From: Erpobdella octoculata
Lineage: Eukaryota; Annelida; Clitellata; Hirudinida; Erpobdellidae
Direction: 5' to 3'
Assembly (NCBI GenBank): GCA_963978895.1
Contig: OZ022238.1
Span: 37,570,770 to 37,634,769 of the forward strand
Length of the DNA: 64,000 nt
Shown here: positions 24,048 to 37,938 of the stretch, piece after piece
How the letters are laid out: each line of letters starts with the position of its first letter
Position numbering within the stretch: position 1 is the stretch's first letter
Translations under genes and position numbers: made by a program
The notes under the pieces: generated by a model
The model's input: only the letters and a program-made list of their open reading frames with translations
Database searches by the model: none
What the model was told of the DNA's origin: nothing

Positions 24048-24432
24048 ACATTGTAATCATTATTTATTTTGAACAACATTTAAGTAGTTTAAAAGATTTT
24101 TATAATCTGGTGAAGTAGGGCTTTAATTGCTTTTGTTAATACAATTATAACAAAAAGGCTTCTGGGTTTTAAATGGCATAGATGTACACAAATGTACAGT
24201 TCAGACGGCTATTGGGGAAGGGAATATGCATAAATAAAGACTGCTCTCTTTCTTTTGTGGTTGTTTTTTTCTTTGTGTTGGAACTGGTTTGATATGAGAG
24301 ATTTACTGATGAAATATTCTGAGCAAACTGTAAAGGAGGCTGGACATTCAGGTTAACAACATGATAGATAAGAACCATTTCATCCTAACATACATTTTCA
24401 AAATTGCTCTTATTTTGTGAAAACCGACAACT

Positions 24433-24438
24433 AATAAA
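24433..24438 (+). promoter_or_regulatory. Candidate poly(A) signal of MIC60
   Basis: First AATAAA after the stop codon, about 390 bp downstream, in AT-rich sequence. Confidence 0.45.
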
Positions 24439-24593
24439 ATTTTGAATTTATGAATTTTATGTTTGTTAATGGCAACAGGAACTACTAATCGAAATGAACT
24501 TAAATAGCGCCTTTTCGAAAATTAAAAGGAGCTTGCTACATAAAAATGTTTTTAAACCATTTTGAAAAGTAAACGGGTAATTGCACAATAAGG

Positions 24594-24860
24594 TTAAGAA
24601 TTCTCTGTATATGGACCAGGATAAGAAAAAGAATGTTTGGCAAAAACATGGTTTATTGAGGCTGTGAAATAATGATTATGAGAAGAGGATCTTGAATTAC
24701 TTTTGCGAGGCTGTTCAATTAATGATCTCAAATAGTGTGGAAAAAACTTTTTTAATTTAAACATCATTACAGATAGTTTAAAAATTCTATATTTTATGGG
24801 AAGCCAATGGAGTAATCTCTTTATCAGCATAAATATGTAAAAGACATTTACGCTGATCAC
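24594..24860 (-). pseudogene. LINE ORF2 C-terminal fragment
   Basis: The minus-strand translation contains LHWLPIKYRIFKLSVMMFKL, then YLRSLIE and RSSSHNH. This is the typical sequence after the reverse transcriptase of CR1/L2/Jockey-type non-LTR elements (LHWLPI..R..FK). It is a short, 5'-truncated relic just downstream of MIC60. Confidence 0.7.
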
Positions 24861-25010
24861 TGACTCACTCTTGAATGCTTGCTTTTCATTATTTGACTAA
24901 GTGTTTATATTTATAATTTATTTATGTATTCTTTTATATATTTCAATTAAAATTGTTACATTTTACTTCAATATTACCATATGTATTGCCAAATCAAGTA
25001 GATAGCTGTT

Positions 25011-25740
25011 TTTTTTATAATAGTTTATAGTCCTTTACACCAGGTGTTTTAAGACTGAAATGGCTGTATGTAGGAAGCACCTAAGTACTTCCTGTCGTGG
25101 ATCATAATTTGATCCTTTTATCTTTTCTCTCCTCCTTTCCCCTGACTTGCAAAAGCGAGGCAGAGTTAAATAGCTGTTTTATTATCTTTTTTTTTTATAA
25201 TATTTTATAGTCCTTTACACCAAGTGTTTTAAGACTGAAACGGCTGCGTGCAAGAAGCATCTAAGTACTTCAAGTGGTGGATCATAATTTGATTCTTTTA
25301 ACTTTTCCCTCCTCCTTTTTCCAGGCTTGGCACTGGCTTGCAAAAGCAAGGCGGAGTTGTTTTGTTTTTTTTATAATAGTTTATAGTCCTTTACACCAAG
25401 TGTTTTAAGACTGAAACGGTTGTGTCAGAAGCACCTAAGTACTTCCAGTCGTGGATCATAATTTGATCCTTTTAACTTTCCCCTCCTCCTTTCTCCAGGC
25501 TTGGGACTGGCTTGCAAAAGCAAGGCGGAGTTTGTTTTGTTATCTTTTTTTTTATAATAAATTATAGTCCTTTACACCAGGTGTTTTAAGACTCTAATGG
25601 CTGTATGTAGGAAGCAATTAAGTACTTCCTGTCGTGGATCATAATTTGATCCTTAATACTTTTCCCTCCTCCTTTCTCCAGGCTAGGGACTGGCTCGCAA
25701 TTAGCGAGGCGGAGTTTTATTGTTTTGTTATCTCTTATTA
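25011..25740. repeat. Tandem array, four ~180 bp units
   Basis: Units start at TATAATA/TATAATT near 25016, 25196, 25372 and 25553. Each contains TATAGTCCTTTACACCA, GTGTTTTAAGACT, CTAAGTACTTC, GTGGATCATAATTTGAT and a closing GGCGGAGTT-like phrase. Divergence between units is modest. No coding potential. The sequence from 24900 to 25010 is AT-rich and featureless. Confidence 0.9.
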
Positions 25741-25914
25741 GCTTACATAAATATGTCACTAAGTGTAGAATCTGTAACAGTGGTGTTTTTTACAAAAAGC
25801 ATTTTCTCCGGTAGATCGCATAAGTCGTTAGCTGAGTTTTTCCTTACATTCGGTAGATGGCAGTTGAAAAAAACTAAAAAGTAGAAAATAACTTAATAAT
25901 AATAATATTTAAAA

Positions 25915-26240
25915 CTAGCGGGGTACCCGACGTTGCCCGGATTTTTAGAGGTTTTTCTCTCGCTCCCGTTTCCCTTCCCATTTCCGCTTGCTCTCCCGTT
26001 CCCTGTCGCTTTCCTTCTCCCGCTTGCTTTTCCGTTCTCGGACCCTTTCCTGCTCGCTCTTCCGCTCCCGGTCGCTTTTTCGTTACCGCTCGCTCTACCG
26101 ATCCTGCTCATTTTGTGACCGATCTCAATTTTTTTTCACAAAAACCTCCTATTAACTCTCAAGGTTGTGTGAAAATTTCATTACGATCGGATGAATGGTG
26201 TAGAATGCATAAAAGACATGCAGAAATAGTCATTTTGACA
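25915..26240 (-). mobile_element. B-family Helitron, partial
   Basis: The 3' end CTAG lies at 25918-25915 beside hairpin remnant GACGTTGCCCGG. VNTR-like CCGGTCGC units follow, then the conserved block TTCATTACGATCGGATGAAT. The 5' terminus is not recognisable. Confidence 0.7.
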
Positions 26241-26414
26241 ACGTTTTTATTTAGGTCACAAAGTGGTTTGTTTGTCCGATTTCTCTGGGCATGTACTTAA
26301 AAGTTATGAATTTTGGATATGTTATAGATCAATGTTGATAGAATATAAATACCAGTTCTAAGAATGGTTCTCCAACTAATAAAAAAGTTATGTGCAGACA
26401 AATCATAACTAAAC

Positions 26415-27067
<653 letters not shown>

Positions 27068-27124
27068 CTTTTTAGGGCGCAAGAAAAACGTTGTTTTTTT
27101 AAATGTATTTTTTATTATGTAAAA

Positions 27125-28665
27125 TCTATATATATAAAAGAACATGTCCTGACTGACAGATAATCAACGCCGAGCTCAAACGCCTCATCCTAGGAACGTG
27201 AAATTTGGAACTTATATTACTTTTATAGCGTAAACATCCGCTAAGAAAGGATTTTTGAAAATTTTGCTCCTGAGGGGAAAAAACTGGAAAACAAACTTTT
27301 TTCTAAAAACATTTTCTAAAAATTTTTCTGAAATTTAGTATATAGATTCTTTTTGAAAAATAAAAAGATACGTGTTTCACCATTTTTTGAAAATTCGGTT
27401 TCCCGGACCTCAAATGTGGGTTGGAAAATTGGGTTATTTGGTTTTTAAAGTAGCTTCTACTCAAAAACTGTTACTGCTACAGGAGTAAAAATTAGTATTT
27501 AGTTTCTACTCCAAAAATAATGAAATACGTGTTTTAGCATTTTTTGAAAATTTGGTTTCCAAGACTTCAAATGTGGGGCGGAAAATAGGGCTAATTGTCT
27601 TTTATAGTAACTGCTACTCAAAAACAGTAAATACCACAGATGTAAAAATTATTATTTTGTTTCTTTTCTAAAAATAAAGATATACGTGTTTCACCATTTT
27701 TTACAAATTTGGTTTCCCGGACCTCAAATGTGGGTTGGAAAATTGGGTTATTTGGTTTTTAAAATAGCTTCTACTCAAAAACTGTTAATGCTACAAAAGT
27801 AAAAATTAGTATTTAGTTTCTACTCTAAAAATAATGATATACGGGTTTCACAATTTTTTGAAAATTTGGTTTCCAGGACTTCAAATGTGGGGTGGAAAAT
27901 AGGGTTATTTGGTTTTTAAAGTAACTGCTACTCAACAACTGTTATTGCAACAGATGTAAAAATTAATACTTAGTATCTACTAAAAAAAAAAAGATATACG
28001 TGTTTTATCATTTTTTGGGTTATTTGGTTTTTAAAGTAGCTGCTACTCAAAGACTGTTAATGCTACAGAAGTAAAAATTAGTATTTAGTTTCTACTCCAA
28101 AAATAATGAAATACGTGTTTTAGCATTTTTTGAAAAATTGGTTTCCAGGACCTCAAATGTGGGGTGGAAATAAGGGTTATTTGATTTCAAAATAACTGCT
28201 ACTCACAAACTGTAAGTGCTACAAATGTAAAAATTAGTATTTTGAAGTTTTGTGCCGGTTAAAAGTAGCTAAGTCCAGTTTATCATCGGCCGGGCCAAGC
28301 CGTTATTTTAGAGTCTTCACACGGGCCAGGCCAAACCTTAAATCAAAGTGGGACGGGCCGAGGTTTTTCACCAAGTATATAGATATTTAAGTGATTTTAG
28401 GGTCTTCAGTTTGGCCGGGCCAAACCTGAGGTCAAGGTGGGATGGGCCGAAGTTTTTCATCAAGTATATAGAACTTCTAGGCCTGTAAAAATGGGCCGGG
28501 CCTAATTCAGATGGGCTGTGCCGGGCCAGGAGTTTGGGTTTTTAAAACGGACTGGGCTAATTTGTCGACGGGCCGAGCTGAGACCTAAAAAAATGATCTC
28601 TACTATGGATGCACGGTTCAAACTCTCTAATTTCATGCGAGCGAAGCCGCTACGGGCACTGCTAG
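27125..28665 (+). mobile_element. Non-autonomous Helitron, A family, copy A1
   Basis: Starts TCTATATATATAAAAGAACA after an A. It contains the head block CTCAAACGCCTCATCCTAGG, then five or so ~160 bp monomers (TTTGGTTTCC-GGACCTCAAATGTGG...), then a GGGCCGGGCC-rich block. It ends with hairpin AGCG-AAGC-CGCT, ACGGGCACTG and CTAG, followed by T. No protein is encoded. Confidence 0.8.
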
Positions 28666-28678
28666 TTATATATATAGA

Positions 28679-28951
28679 CTAGCGGGGTACCCGGTTGCCC
28701 AGGCTTCTTAGAGGTTTTTCTATTGTTTTTCTCTCTCGCCACTTGCACTCCCGGCTACTTTCCGTTCGGGAGAACGAGCGGGAACGGGAAAGCGACGATG
28801 AACGGGAAAACGAAGAGGAGCGAGAAAGAGAGGAAGCGGGAAAGTTAGAATGAGCAAGAAAACTAGCGCGAGCGGGGAAGGAAACAGAAGCGAGAAAAAA
28901 AACGATAGAAAACCTCTAAAAACTCCGGGGAACGCCGGGTAATCTAGCTAG
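28679..28951. mobile_element. Head-to-head pair of B-family Helitron 3' ends
   Basis: The left edge is an inverted 3' end (CTAGCGGGGTACCCGG). The right edge is a forward 3' end (ACGCCGGGTAATCTAGCTAG). VNTR sequence converges near 28770-28780, where CCGTTCGGGAGAACG marks the turn. A 13 bp piece TTATATATATAGA between A1 and this element reads, reversed, as a Helitron TC start. Confidence 0.75.
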
Positions 28952-29977
28952 TCTATTTATATAAAAATGAATGTCTGTATATATGTATGTATGTGTATAG
29001 GTATGTTATTTATGCATTGCTACACCATTCATCCGATCGTAATGAAATTTTCACACAACCTTGAGAGTCAAGGGGAATCAAATATAGAGAAAAATTTTTT
29101 GAAATCCGCCACAAAATGGGCGGAGCGGAGCGGGTGAGCGAGCGGGAACTATATATATATATATGTATGTGCGTATGTATGTGTGATGTATGTATGTGTA
29201 TGTGCATGTATGTGTGTATGTGTGTGTGTTTATGTATGTATGTATGTATGTATGTATGTATGTATGTATGTATGTATGTATGTATGTATGTATGTGTTTT
29301 TTACAATATTTCGGCACTAAATGCTCATTCAAAGTATGTATGTATGTATGTATGTATGTATGTATGTATGTATGTATGTATGTATGTATGTATGTATGTA
29401 TGTATGTATGCATGTATGTATGTGCGTATGTATGTGTGTATATATGTATGTGTATGTGCATGTATGTGTGTCTGTGTGTGTGTTTTTATGTATGTATGTA
29501 TGTATGTATGTGTTTCTTACAATATTTCGGCACTAATTGCTCATTCAAAGTATGTATGTGTATGTATGTATGTATGTATGTATGTATGTATGTATGTATG
29601 TATGTATGTATGTATGTATGTATGTATGTATGTATGTAGAATCAGATCTAGGGGGGTCAACTGAGAGCGAAAGAATGAGCGGGAAAGCGACAGGGAACGG
29701 ATAACGACCGGGAGCGGGAGTGTGTATGTATGTATGTATGTATGTATGTATGTATGTATGTATGTATGTATGTATGTATGTATGTATGTATGTATGTATG
29801 TATGTAGAATCGGATCTAGGGGGGGGGAGGAACTGAGAGCGAAAAAATGAGCGGGAAAGCGACAGGGAACGGATAACGACCGGGAGCGGTAGCGCAAGCG
29901 GGAAGGAAACGGGAGCGAAAAAGAAACGCATTAGGTAAACCTCTAAAAACCCGGGCAACGCCGGGTGCCCCCGCTAG
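28952..29977 (+). mobile_element. B-family Helitron with (TATG)n expansion
   Basis: Starts TCTATTTATATAAAAATG directly after the CTAG of the previous element. It contains the block TACACCATTCATCCGATCGT, then about 600 bp of TATG/TGTG microsatellite interrupted three times by the same short non-repeat phrases. It ends with hairpin CCCGGGCAACGCCGGG and CTAG at 29974-29977. The microsatellite ORFs (MYVCMYVC..., THTYIHTY...) are spurious. Confidence 0.8.
29219..29806. repeat. (TATG)n microsatellite with duplicated interruptions
   Basis: The phrase AATATTTCGGCACTAA followed by GCTCATTCAAAG occurs twice (about 29308 and 29522). The phrase GAATCAGATCTAGGGGGG also occurs twice (about 29638 and 29806). 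The microsatellite therefore grew by duplicating blocks as well as by slippage. Confidence 0.9.
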
Positions 29978-30247
29978 TCTATATATATAAAAATGAATGT
30001 TTGTATATATATTTGTCCTTTATGCATTGCTACACCATTCATCCGATCGTAATGAAATTTTCACACAACCTTGAGAGTCAAGGGGAATCAAATATAGAGA
30101 AAAAAAAATTGAAATCCGTCACAAAATGAGCGGAGCGGAGCGGGTGAGCGAGCGGGAACTATATATATATATGTTTGTGCGTATGTATGTGTATGTATGT
30201 ATGTTTATGTGCATGTATGTCTGTCTGTGTGTGTGTTTATGTATGTA
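29978..30247 (+). mobile_element. B-family Helitron, 5' half
   Basis: Begins TCTATATATATAAAAATGAA, continuous with the CTAG of the element before it. It carries the TTCATCCGATCGTAATGAAA block and stops where an inverted copy starts at 30248. Confidence 0.75.
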
Positions 30248-30608
30248 CTAGCGGAGATACCCGGCGTTGCCCGGGTTTTTTAGAGGTTTTTCTAATGTTT
30301 GTCTCTTTCTCTCCCGTTTCCTTTCCCACTCCTGTTCGTTTTCCCGTTTTCGGTCGTTTTCCAGCTGCCGGTCGCTTTCCCGCTCCCGGTCGCTTTCCCG
30401 CTCCCGGTCGCTTTCCCGCTCCTGGTCGCTTTCCCGCTCCCGGTCGTTTTCCCGTTTCCGGTCGCTGTCCCGTTCCCGCTCAAGTTTGCTCTCTCATTCC
30501 CGCTCACGCTTGCTTTTCCGTTCCCGCTCGCTGTCCGTTCCGGGCCGCTTTCCCGTTTCTATAATAGACAAACTAACCCACAAACATTCATATATATATA
30601 TATATAGT
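30248..30608 (-). mobile_element. B-family Helitron, short inverted copy
   Basis: Inverted 3' end CTAGCGGAGATACCCGGCGT at 30248, then VNTR units, closing at CAAACATTCATATATATATA. The layout closely matches 7733-9620 without its insert. Confidence 0.7.
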
Positions 30609-30654
30609 CTTAGCAAATCTATTTTACGTTTCATAGGCTAACAGAAGTTATGAA

Positions 30655-31066
30655 AGAATGTAAAAGAGAAAATGAGCGTGAACGGGAACGGGAAAGCAAC
30701 CGTGACCAGGAATGGGAGAGCAAGCATGACCGGGAACGGGAGAGCAAGCTTGAGCGGGAACGGGAAAGCGACCGGGAACGGGAAAGCGACCGGGAACGGG
30801 AAAGCGACCGGGAACGCGGAAAGTGACCGGGAACGCGGAAAGCGACTGGAATCGGGAGAGCAAGCTTGGAAGGAAACGCGAGCAAAAGAAAATCGATAAC
30901 AAAACTTCTGAGCGGGAAAGCGACCGGGAGCTGGAAAACGACCGAGAGCGGAAAAGCGACCGGGAACGCGACGAAAACTGGAAAGTGGAGAAGGAAACGG
31001 GAGCGAGAGAGACCAACATTAGAAAAACCTCTAAAAACCCCAGGCAACGCCGGGTAACCTCGCTAG
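30655..31066 (+). mobile_element. B-family Helitron, 3' half
   Basis: VNTR units (GGGAACGGGAAAGCGACC repeated) lead to AACATTAGAAAAACCTCT, hairpin CCAGGCAACGCCGGG and CTAG at 31063-31066. It follows the inverted copy, so the local order is forward 5' half, inverted copy, forward 3' half. This fits one element split by insertion of another. Confidence 0.7.
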
Positions 31067-32270
31067 TTTATAATAAAAAAAACCTTTTGTAAAAAAATTA
31101 TACTATTTATTGAGTTAAGTTTTTTTTAGACATTCCAGCATATAAATTGCGTTGGCAATTACACTCCGAGGTCTCTTGGGTGATCCAGGTGGTAATAACA
31201 TTCCATTGGTTATACAGTGGATAAATTAAACCTAAAAGAGATTATTAGTTTTTTCTCTGTCTCTCTATTTATCTATCTTTCTCTCTCTCTAGGGTACCCA
31301 GGTTTTTGGGATTTTTCCAAACCATTTTTCCTTTCCTTGTTTTTCTCCCTTTGTAAACAATTTTTAATGTTTTCATAATTTGGTGACAAATCAATTTACT
31401 GAAAAAAACTACATTATATTATTTAGTTAGTATTTTAGACATTCCGGCACATAAATTGCGCTGGCAATAACACTCCGTTGTCTCGAGGGTTATGTTATGT
31501 TATTTATTAAATTAATACTGCCTAAAAGAGATGTTTACACATTTCTCTCTCTTTGTTTCTTTTTTCTCTCTCTAGTTTCAAGCAATTTTTTTTGTTTTAG
31601 AACCTTTTCTCTCTATTTGGGTAGCCCATTCTAGAGAGAAATAGTTCTCGTGGTCTGACCTTGGAAAATGCAACTGATATGAATGATTTATTCTATTTCA
31701 CCAGAGTTTTTTGTGTGTTTTGTTTTATTTGTGAACAACATGTGCGGTCCCAGCGTTGGAAGGGGATGCATATCCCCAACCAGCCAATGTGTGCATTTTT
31801 TCAATAAAAAATAAGCTCAAACCTATTAACAAACAGCCCATTGCAATATGTAGGGTTTGTTCGTTGGCTGCTAAAAAAGAATCCTTATCAAAAGCTTTTA
31901 GACTTTTTCTTATTGAAGTGTCAATCAGATTTTATTTTTTAAATGTTGATTTTGCATAACCTAAAAAGCTGTAGGCACGTCATTTCAGCTTTTTAAAAAA
32001 GGCATTTTCGGTAAGTTATATACCTTAATGTACAAAGTAGGGAATAAAAATATTATCTTTAATGTAATGAGCTTAATTATTGAAACCAAAATTAGAAAAA
32101 ATATCTAAAAAAAATCCTTTTACACACTTTTACTTTACTTGACTTATTTTTATATTTTCGTCGAGCTATTTATTGTCTATGCTAATATGCTCATCGTTTA
32201 TATAATGATGATACAAACTATATCAAACATAACACAAGGATTTTTAATAATATAAATAATATATAATCTA
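31067..32270. other. Gene-free stretch with a ~300 bp-spaced duplication
   Basis: A block at about 31130-31290 (GACATTCCAGCATATAAATT, CACTCCGAGGTCTC, CCTAAAAGAGAT, CTCTCTCTAGGG) recurs at about 31430-31575 in the same order and orientation. The rest, including the short ORF at 31756-31959, shows no recognisable protein. Confidence 0.6.
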
Positions 32271-33653
<1,383 letters not shown>

Positions 33654-33654
33654 C

Positions 33655-34024
33655 TCGTGTCATAGTGTTTGACTTCAAACTCCGCCAAAACGGCGGAACC
33701 GATTTTTATGAAATTTTTGTACATTTGGTAGGTCTGAGGATAGGTTGTAGGCTATTTAGAATATTTTTTAAAATTAATTTAAAAAGTTATAATAGAAAAA
33801 CAAAGAGGTGCAATTATGTCCTTTTCATAGGAAAATGCAACAGATAGAAATGCATATATATTCATGTCGGAAACATTAAATTCATGTATTGTCATCCAGA
33901 ATAAAGCTTTCCTGAAGGTTTTAGAGCTCTAGGTGGTCGAAAAGTGCGAAAGGAAACGGTAGCGTGAGAGAAAAACGATAGAAAAACCTCTAAAAAGCCC
34001 GGGCAACGCCGGGCACCCCGCTAG
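33655..34024 (+). mobile_element. Helitron fragment with B-type 3' end
   Basis: Contains CGCCAAAACGGCGGAACCGA (a small inverted repeat) early, and ends with AACCTCTAAAAAGCCCGGGC, hairpin, CTAG at 34021-34024. The interior differs from both A and B copies, so this may be a third non-autonomous family that shares the 3' terminus. Confidence 0.6.
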
Positions 34025-35335
34025 TAATATATAATAATATGAACGTGTGTTTTTAAAAAACTTTGTTTTTTTTGTTCACTTGTTAAAATACCACGTTTTT
34101 GTAAATTAGAAAAAGAAAATAATTTTTCTCTGGGCTGTGTGAGAAATGTCTTGATGGAGGCATGCATTATTTGTAGACATTCGTATAACGAACATTTTTT
34201 AAACTTAAAACGTGGGGCGCTTTTTATATTTGTATTCAAATTCGCTTTTTTACAGTAGCTCCGTTAATGAATGACTTAATCTTGACTAGATATCATTGGC
34301 GCAGCCAGGGGGCCTGTGCCCCCCCCCGAAAACTTGGTACGGGTCAACTAGTCGCCGCCCAGGTAATCGCCGTCCAACTAGTTGCCGGGCCAACTAGTCT
34401 CCGACCAAATAATCGCCGCCCAACTAGTCGCCGCCCAACTAGTCGCCGCCAAACTAGTCGCGGCCCAAATAGTCACCGGTCAACTAGTCGCCAGTCAATT
34501 AGTCGCTGGCAAAGTAGTCGCCGGCTAAATATTTAACGTTTAACTAATACTAATAGGTCTAAAGGTAGTTGCTTCCCAGTTTGTCGTCAGTCCAACTTGC
34601 ATGCGCTAATAAGTTGGACCCGCGCACAAACGTACACAGAAAAGTATTTTATAAAAATATGGATGCTTTAAGTATATGTTTTAGATTTTTACAGAAACAA
34701 CTAAGAATGAATTTAGACAATATTGGTATATAAGATGACATAATGTAACAAAGTTAAAATAATGAATAAGTAAGCCGTCGAAACCTAGTTTTTTTTCACA
34801 AATCCCTTATATTTCTGGATTTGTCGGTTTTTCATTTATTACAATTTGTAATGACTTTTTTAAATTTATATATGTAAACATTTTTTTAATTATATTTAAT
34901 TTTTTAAATGTCTTTTATTAACTTCACAGCCGGACTTGCTTGGTTTAATGTTTGCAAACTGCATGTAACAAGTAAACGAAAAAACGAGTTTTTTGAACAC
35001 AAACTTTGATTTCAAATACACTCGATTTAAAAATACGATTAAATTAAATCATGTACTGTCATCCATTAAAAAGCTATGCTGAAAGTTTCAACTTCCTAGG
35101 TAGTCAAAGCGGGTTAAATTTTACTTGCAAGATTTGTGTACGGAGAAAGACACACACACACACACACCCACAAACAAAGAATGTAACCTAAATAAAAGTT
35201 TTTAAAAATGAACTGACTTCCCGTCATCCAATCAAGCTGAAATTTTAAATATAGGACTTGTTTTGATGACATTACTTTCTATTAAAGTTTTAAAATTTTG
35301 TAAAAAATTGTAATTAAAAATAATAATTATTTTTG
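34025..35335. other. Gene-free: repeat E, hAT-like end, minisatellite, repeat D
   Basis: 34080-34220 matches 11850-11990 inverted. At about 34295 a hAT-like end (GGCGCAGCCAGGGGGCC) begins. A 15 bp minisatellite AACTAGTCGCCGCCC runs from about 34340 to 34540, the reverse of that at 40625-40862. Repeat D occupies about 34960-35220. No gene is seen; the ORF over the minisatellite is a periodicity artefact. Confidence 0.6.
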
Positions 35336-35339
35336 TTTT

Positions 35340-37705
35340 ACAACAAAAACAAATTAAATACAATTATATAAATTTGAACACAACACTTCCAGCACTTATA
35401 GTTAATGCCCAGAGATACAAACTTCAGGCTTTTCGAAGATGGACTGTCGGTCGGAAAATTAAGGACAAAATTATTTACAATCATTTTTCTAGAAAAGTTA
35501 GGAGAGTAATTGACGAGTACCACAAATCACAAGAACTTGGACTCATTTCTCGTAGCGATATGAGCAGCTTCTACAAATTTATAAATAGAAAGCTATCAAT
35601 ATGCTGCCCTTTGCAGGAAGTTAAGAAATCAGATGGCATATTAACGTCGGATCCAGTGGTGATTGCCAACACCTTCAACCATTACTTTTCCAGGGTTTTC
35701 ACTACTGACGATGGAACAAGCACAGAAATGCCTCCGCGTACATTCAGTACGCTTGAAAAGATTGATTTCACCCCAGATCGCATCATCCAGATCCTTCGTA
35801 GTCTCAAATCTTTCAAATCGTCGGGTCCAGATGGTATCCCAAACAATTTACTTAAAGAGTGTGCAACTGGTCTGGCCATACCACTTTGCCACATCTTCAA
35901 TTTTTCTTTCAATGCACATATGTTGCCTAACGATTGGAGCTCCGCGCATGTCACACCGATCCACAAAAAAGGAGCAACATCAGAAGTGGCTAACTACAGG
36001 CCCATATCTCTCACTTCCTCGTCTTGCCGTGCCATGAAAAAATTAATCAACAAAGACATCCTCGCATATCTTCATCAAAACAATCTTATTACCCCAGAAC
36101 AGCATGGTTTCCTGAAGATGAAGTCTACATGCAAAAACCTTATCGAGTGTGTTAACGACTGGACACAAGCAATTCAATCAAACCAACATGTCGATGTTAT
36201 CTACTTCGACTTCAAAAAAGCTTTTGATTCGGTTTCACACCAAAAACGTATAGTCAAACTCCAAGCTTATGGAATCCCTGGCGATTTACTGTTATGGTTA
36301 AAGGCATTTTTATCAAATCGATCTCAAACTGTGAAAGTGAATGGTCGCCTTTCTGCCCCGATTGACGTGATTAGCGGTGTCCCCCAGGGCAGCGTACTAG
36401 GTCCAACCCTATTCCTCTTATACATTAATGACGTGGCTGATCTATTTCGAGATACCTCCGTGAAGATTACGTTATTTGCGGATGATATCAAATTGTACTC
36501 ATCACTACCTCCTGACAATGTATCAGTACAGTTAGCCATTAACAAATTAGTGTTGTGGAGTGAAACGTGGCAACTTCAAATAGCCCCCGAAAAATGTTTC
36601 CACTGCCCCATCAGAGGATCTCATTGTAACGCTCCAGTTTCTACATACTCAATCGGCTTGCAAAAGATATCACCTATTGATACCATCCGCGACCTTGGAG
36701 TATTCATTAACAATAAACAAACATCTAGGTCACATATCGACTATATTGTCCATAGAGCTCTTACCAGGATACGTCTTATCCTCAAATGCTTTCGTTCAAG
36801 AGACCACAATCTTCTCACAAGAGCATATACCATCTATGCCCATCCCATCTAAGAGTATTGCTCCCCCATCTGGAGCCCTCATTATAAACAAGATATAAAC
36901 AAGATCGAACGCACACAAAGATATTTCACAAGAGCTTTTCCCGACCTAAGAAAATTACCGTACAATATCAGACTCAAACGCCTTGGGCTCATGTCTCTGG
37001 AGCATCGCCGCTTGATAAATGACCTCTGTTTTTGTTACAATATCATACATGGTTTTGCCAACTGTGAAATTGCAGGCTTCCCAGAACTTACCCAGAGTAC
37101 ACGTACTCGAGGCCACTCACTTCGTCTGCGGCATGAGAGGTGTTCCAGAGACATCAGGAAACATTTCTTTACAAATAGGGTGATTAACCCATGGAACTCG
37201 CTCCCACCTGAAATTATAAACTCTTCAACCTTTTCCCGTTTCAAGTCCTGTCTCCCGACCCACAACTTAGCCAGATTTCTCGTTAATAGCTAACAATCCT
37301 GTCGGAGATGGAGGTCAACAACACTGAACTTCTCATATCTACAGAGTTTCCTCTTTTTTTCTGGGCATTACAGTGGAAAACATCTGGGGAATTACTCCTG
37401 ATTAATCTACCCTACATTACATTCTCAATTGCTCCTCGCCTTTGTTTTGTGGCTTAAATTTTGAAGTCGAACCGTCATTTTGCGTCTCCTTACATGGCAT
37501 TCTCAATTGCTTATCGCCTTTGTTTTGTAGCTTAAACTCTGAGGTTGAACCGTCCCTTTGCGTCTCCTTTCTTGTTTCTCTTTCTTCCACTTTTGTTTTC
37601 TTTTTGTTCGAATGCACAATCACATTTTTTGTTTTGTTTACATTGCTATCCAAATTGTGTAAGTGGCTGTTGGCCCTGCTATTTGAAGACGTAATAATAA
37701 AATAA
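35340..37705 (+). pseudogene. 5'-truncated non-LTR retrotransposon (Jockey/CR1/L2 group) ORF2
   Basis: A continuous frame encodes the reverse transcriptase and C-terminal domain, broken by a single in-frame TAA at 36850-36852 (after YTIYAHPI, before EYCSPIWSPH). RT motifs are visible: SSGPDGIPNNLLKE, VTPIHKKG, NYRPISLTS, YFDFKKAFDSVSH (motif A), SGVPQGSVLGP (motif B) and LFADD (motif C). The tail HFFTNRVINPWNSLPPEIIN is typical of this group. No endonuclease is present, so it is truncated on insertion near 35340. The coding part ends at TAG/TAA about 37291. A 3' UTR follows with a 78 bp duplication and ends AATAATAAAATAAA before a (TA)n tract. One stop in about 640 codons suggests limited age. 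Confidence 0.88.
37422..37575 (+). repeat. Two ~78 bp direct repeats in LINE 3' UTR
   Basis: Both units run TTCTCAATTGCT..TCGCCTTTGTTTTGT, then TTAAA, then GAACCGTC and TTTGCGTCTCCTT, with about 12 differences. Confidence 0.85.
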
Positions 37706-37706
37706 A

Positions 37707-37743
<37 letters not shown>

Positions 37744-37935
37744 ACATGTCCTGACTGACTGACTGATAATCAACGCCAAGCTCAAACGCCTCATCCTAGG
37801 AACGTGAAATTTGGAACTTGTTCGAATGCACAATCACATTTTTTGTTTTGTTTACATTGCTATCCAAATTGTGTAAGTGGCTGTTGGCCCTGCTATTTGA
37901 AGACGTAATAATAAAATAAATCTATATATATATAT
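37608..37935 (+). repeat. Tandem duplication of LINE tail plus Helitron head
   Basis: The LINE 3' segment TTCGAATGCACAATCACATT to AATAATAAAATAAATCTATA (37608-37710) is repeated at about 37821-37925. Between the copies lies a truncated A-family Helitron head (37707-37820, ending at GAAATTTGGAACTT). The unit is therefore LINE tail plus Helitron head, duplicated once. Confidence 0.85.
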
Positions 37936-37938
37936 ATA

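Noticed and set aside
29078..29958. Long MYVCMYVC / THTYIHTY ORFs
   Set aside because: Translation of a TATG microsatellite; every frame is open.
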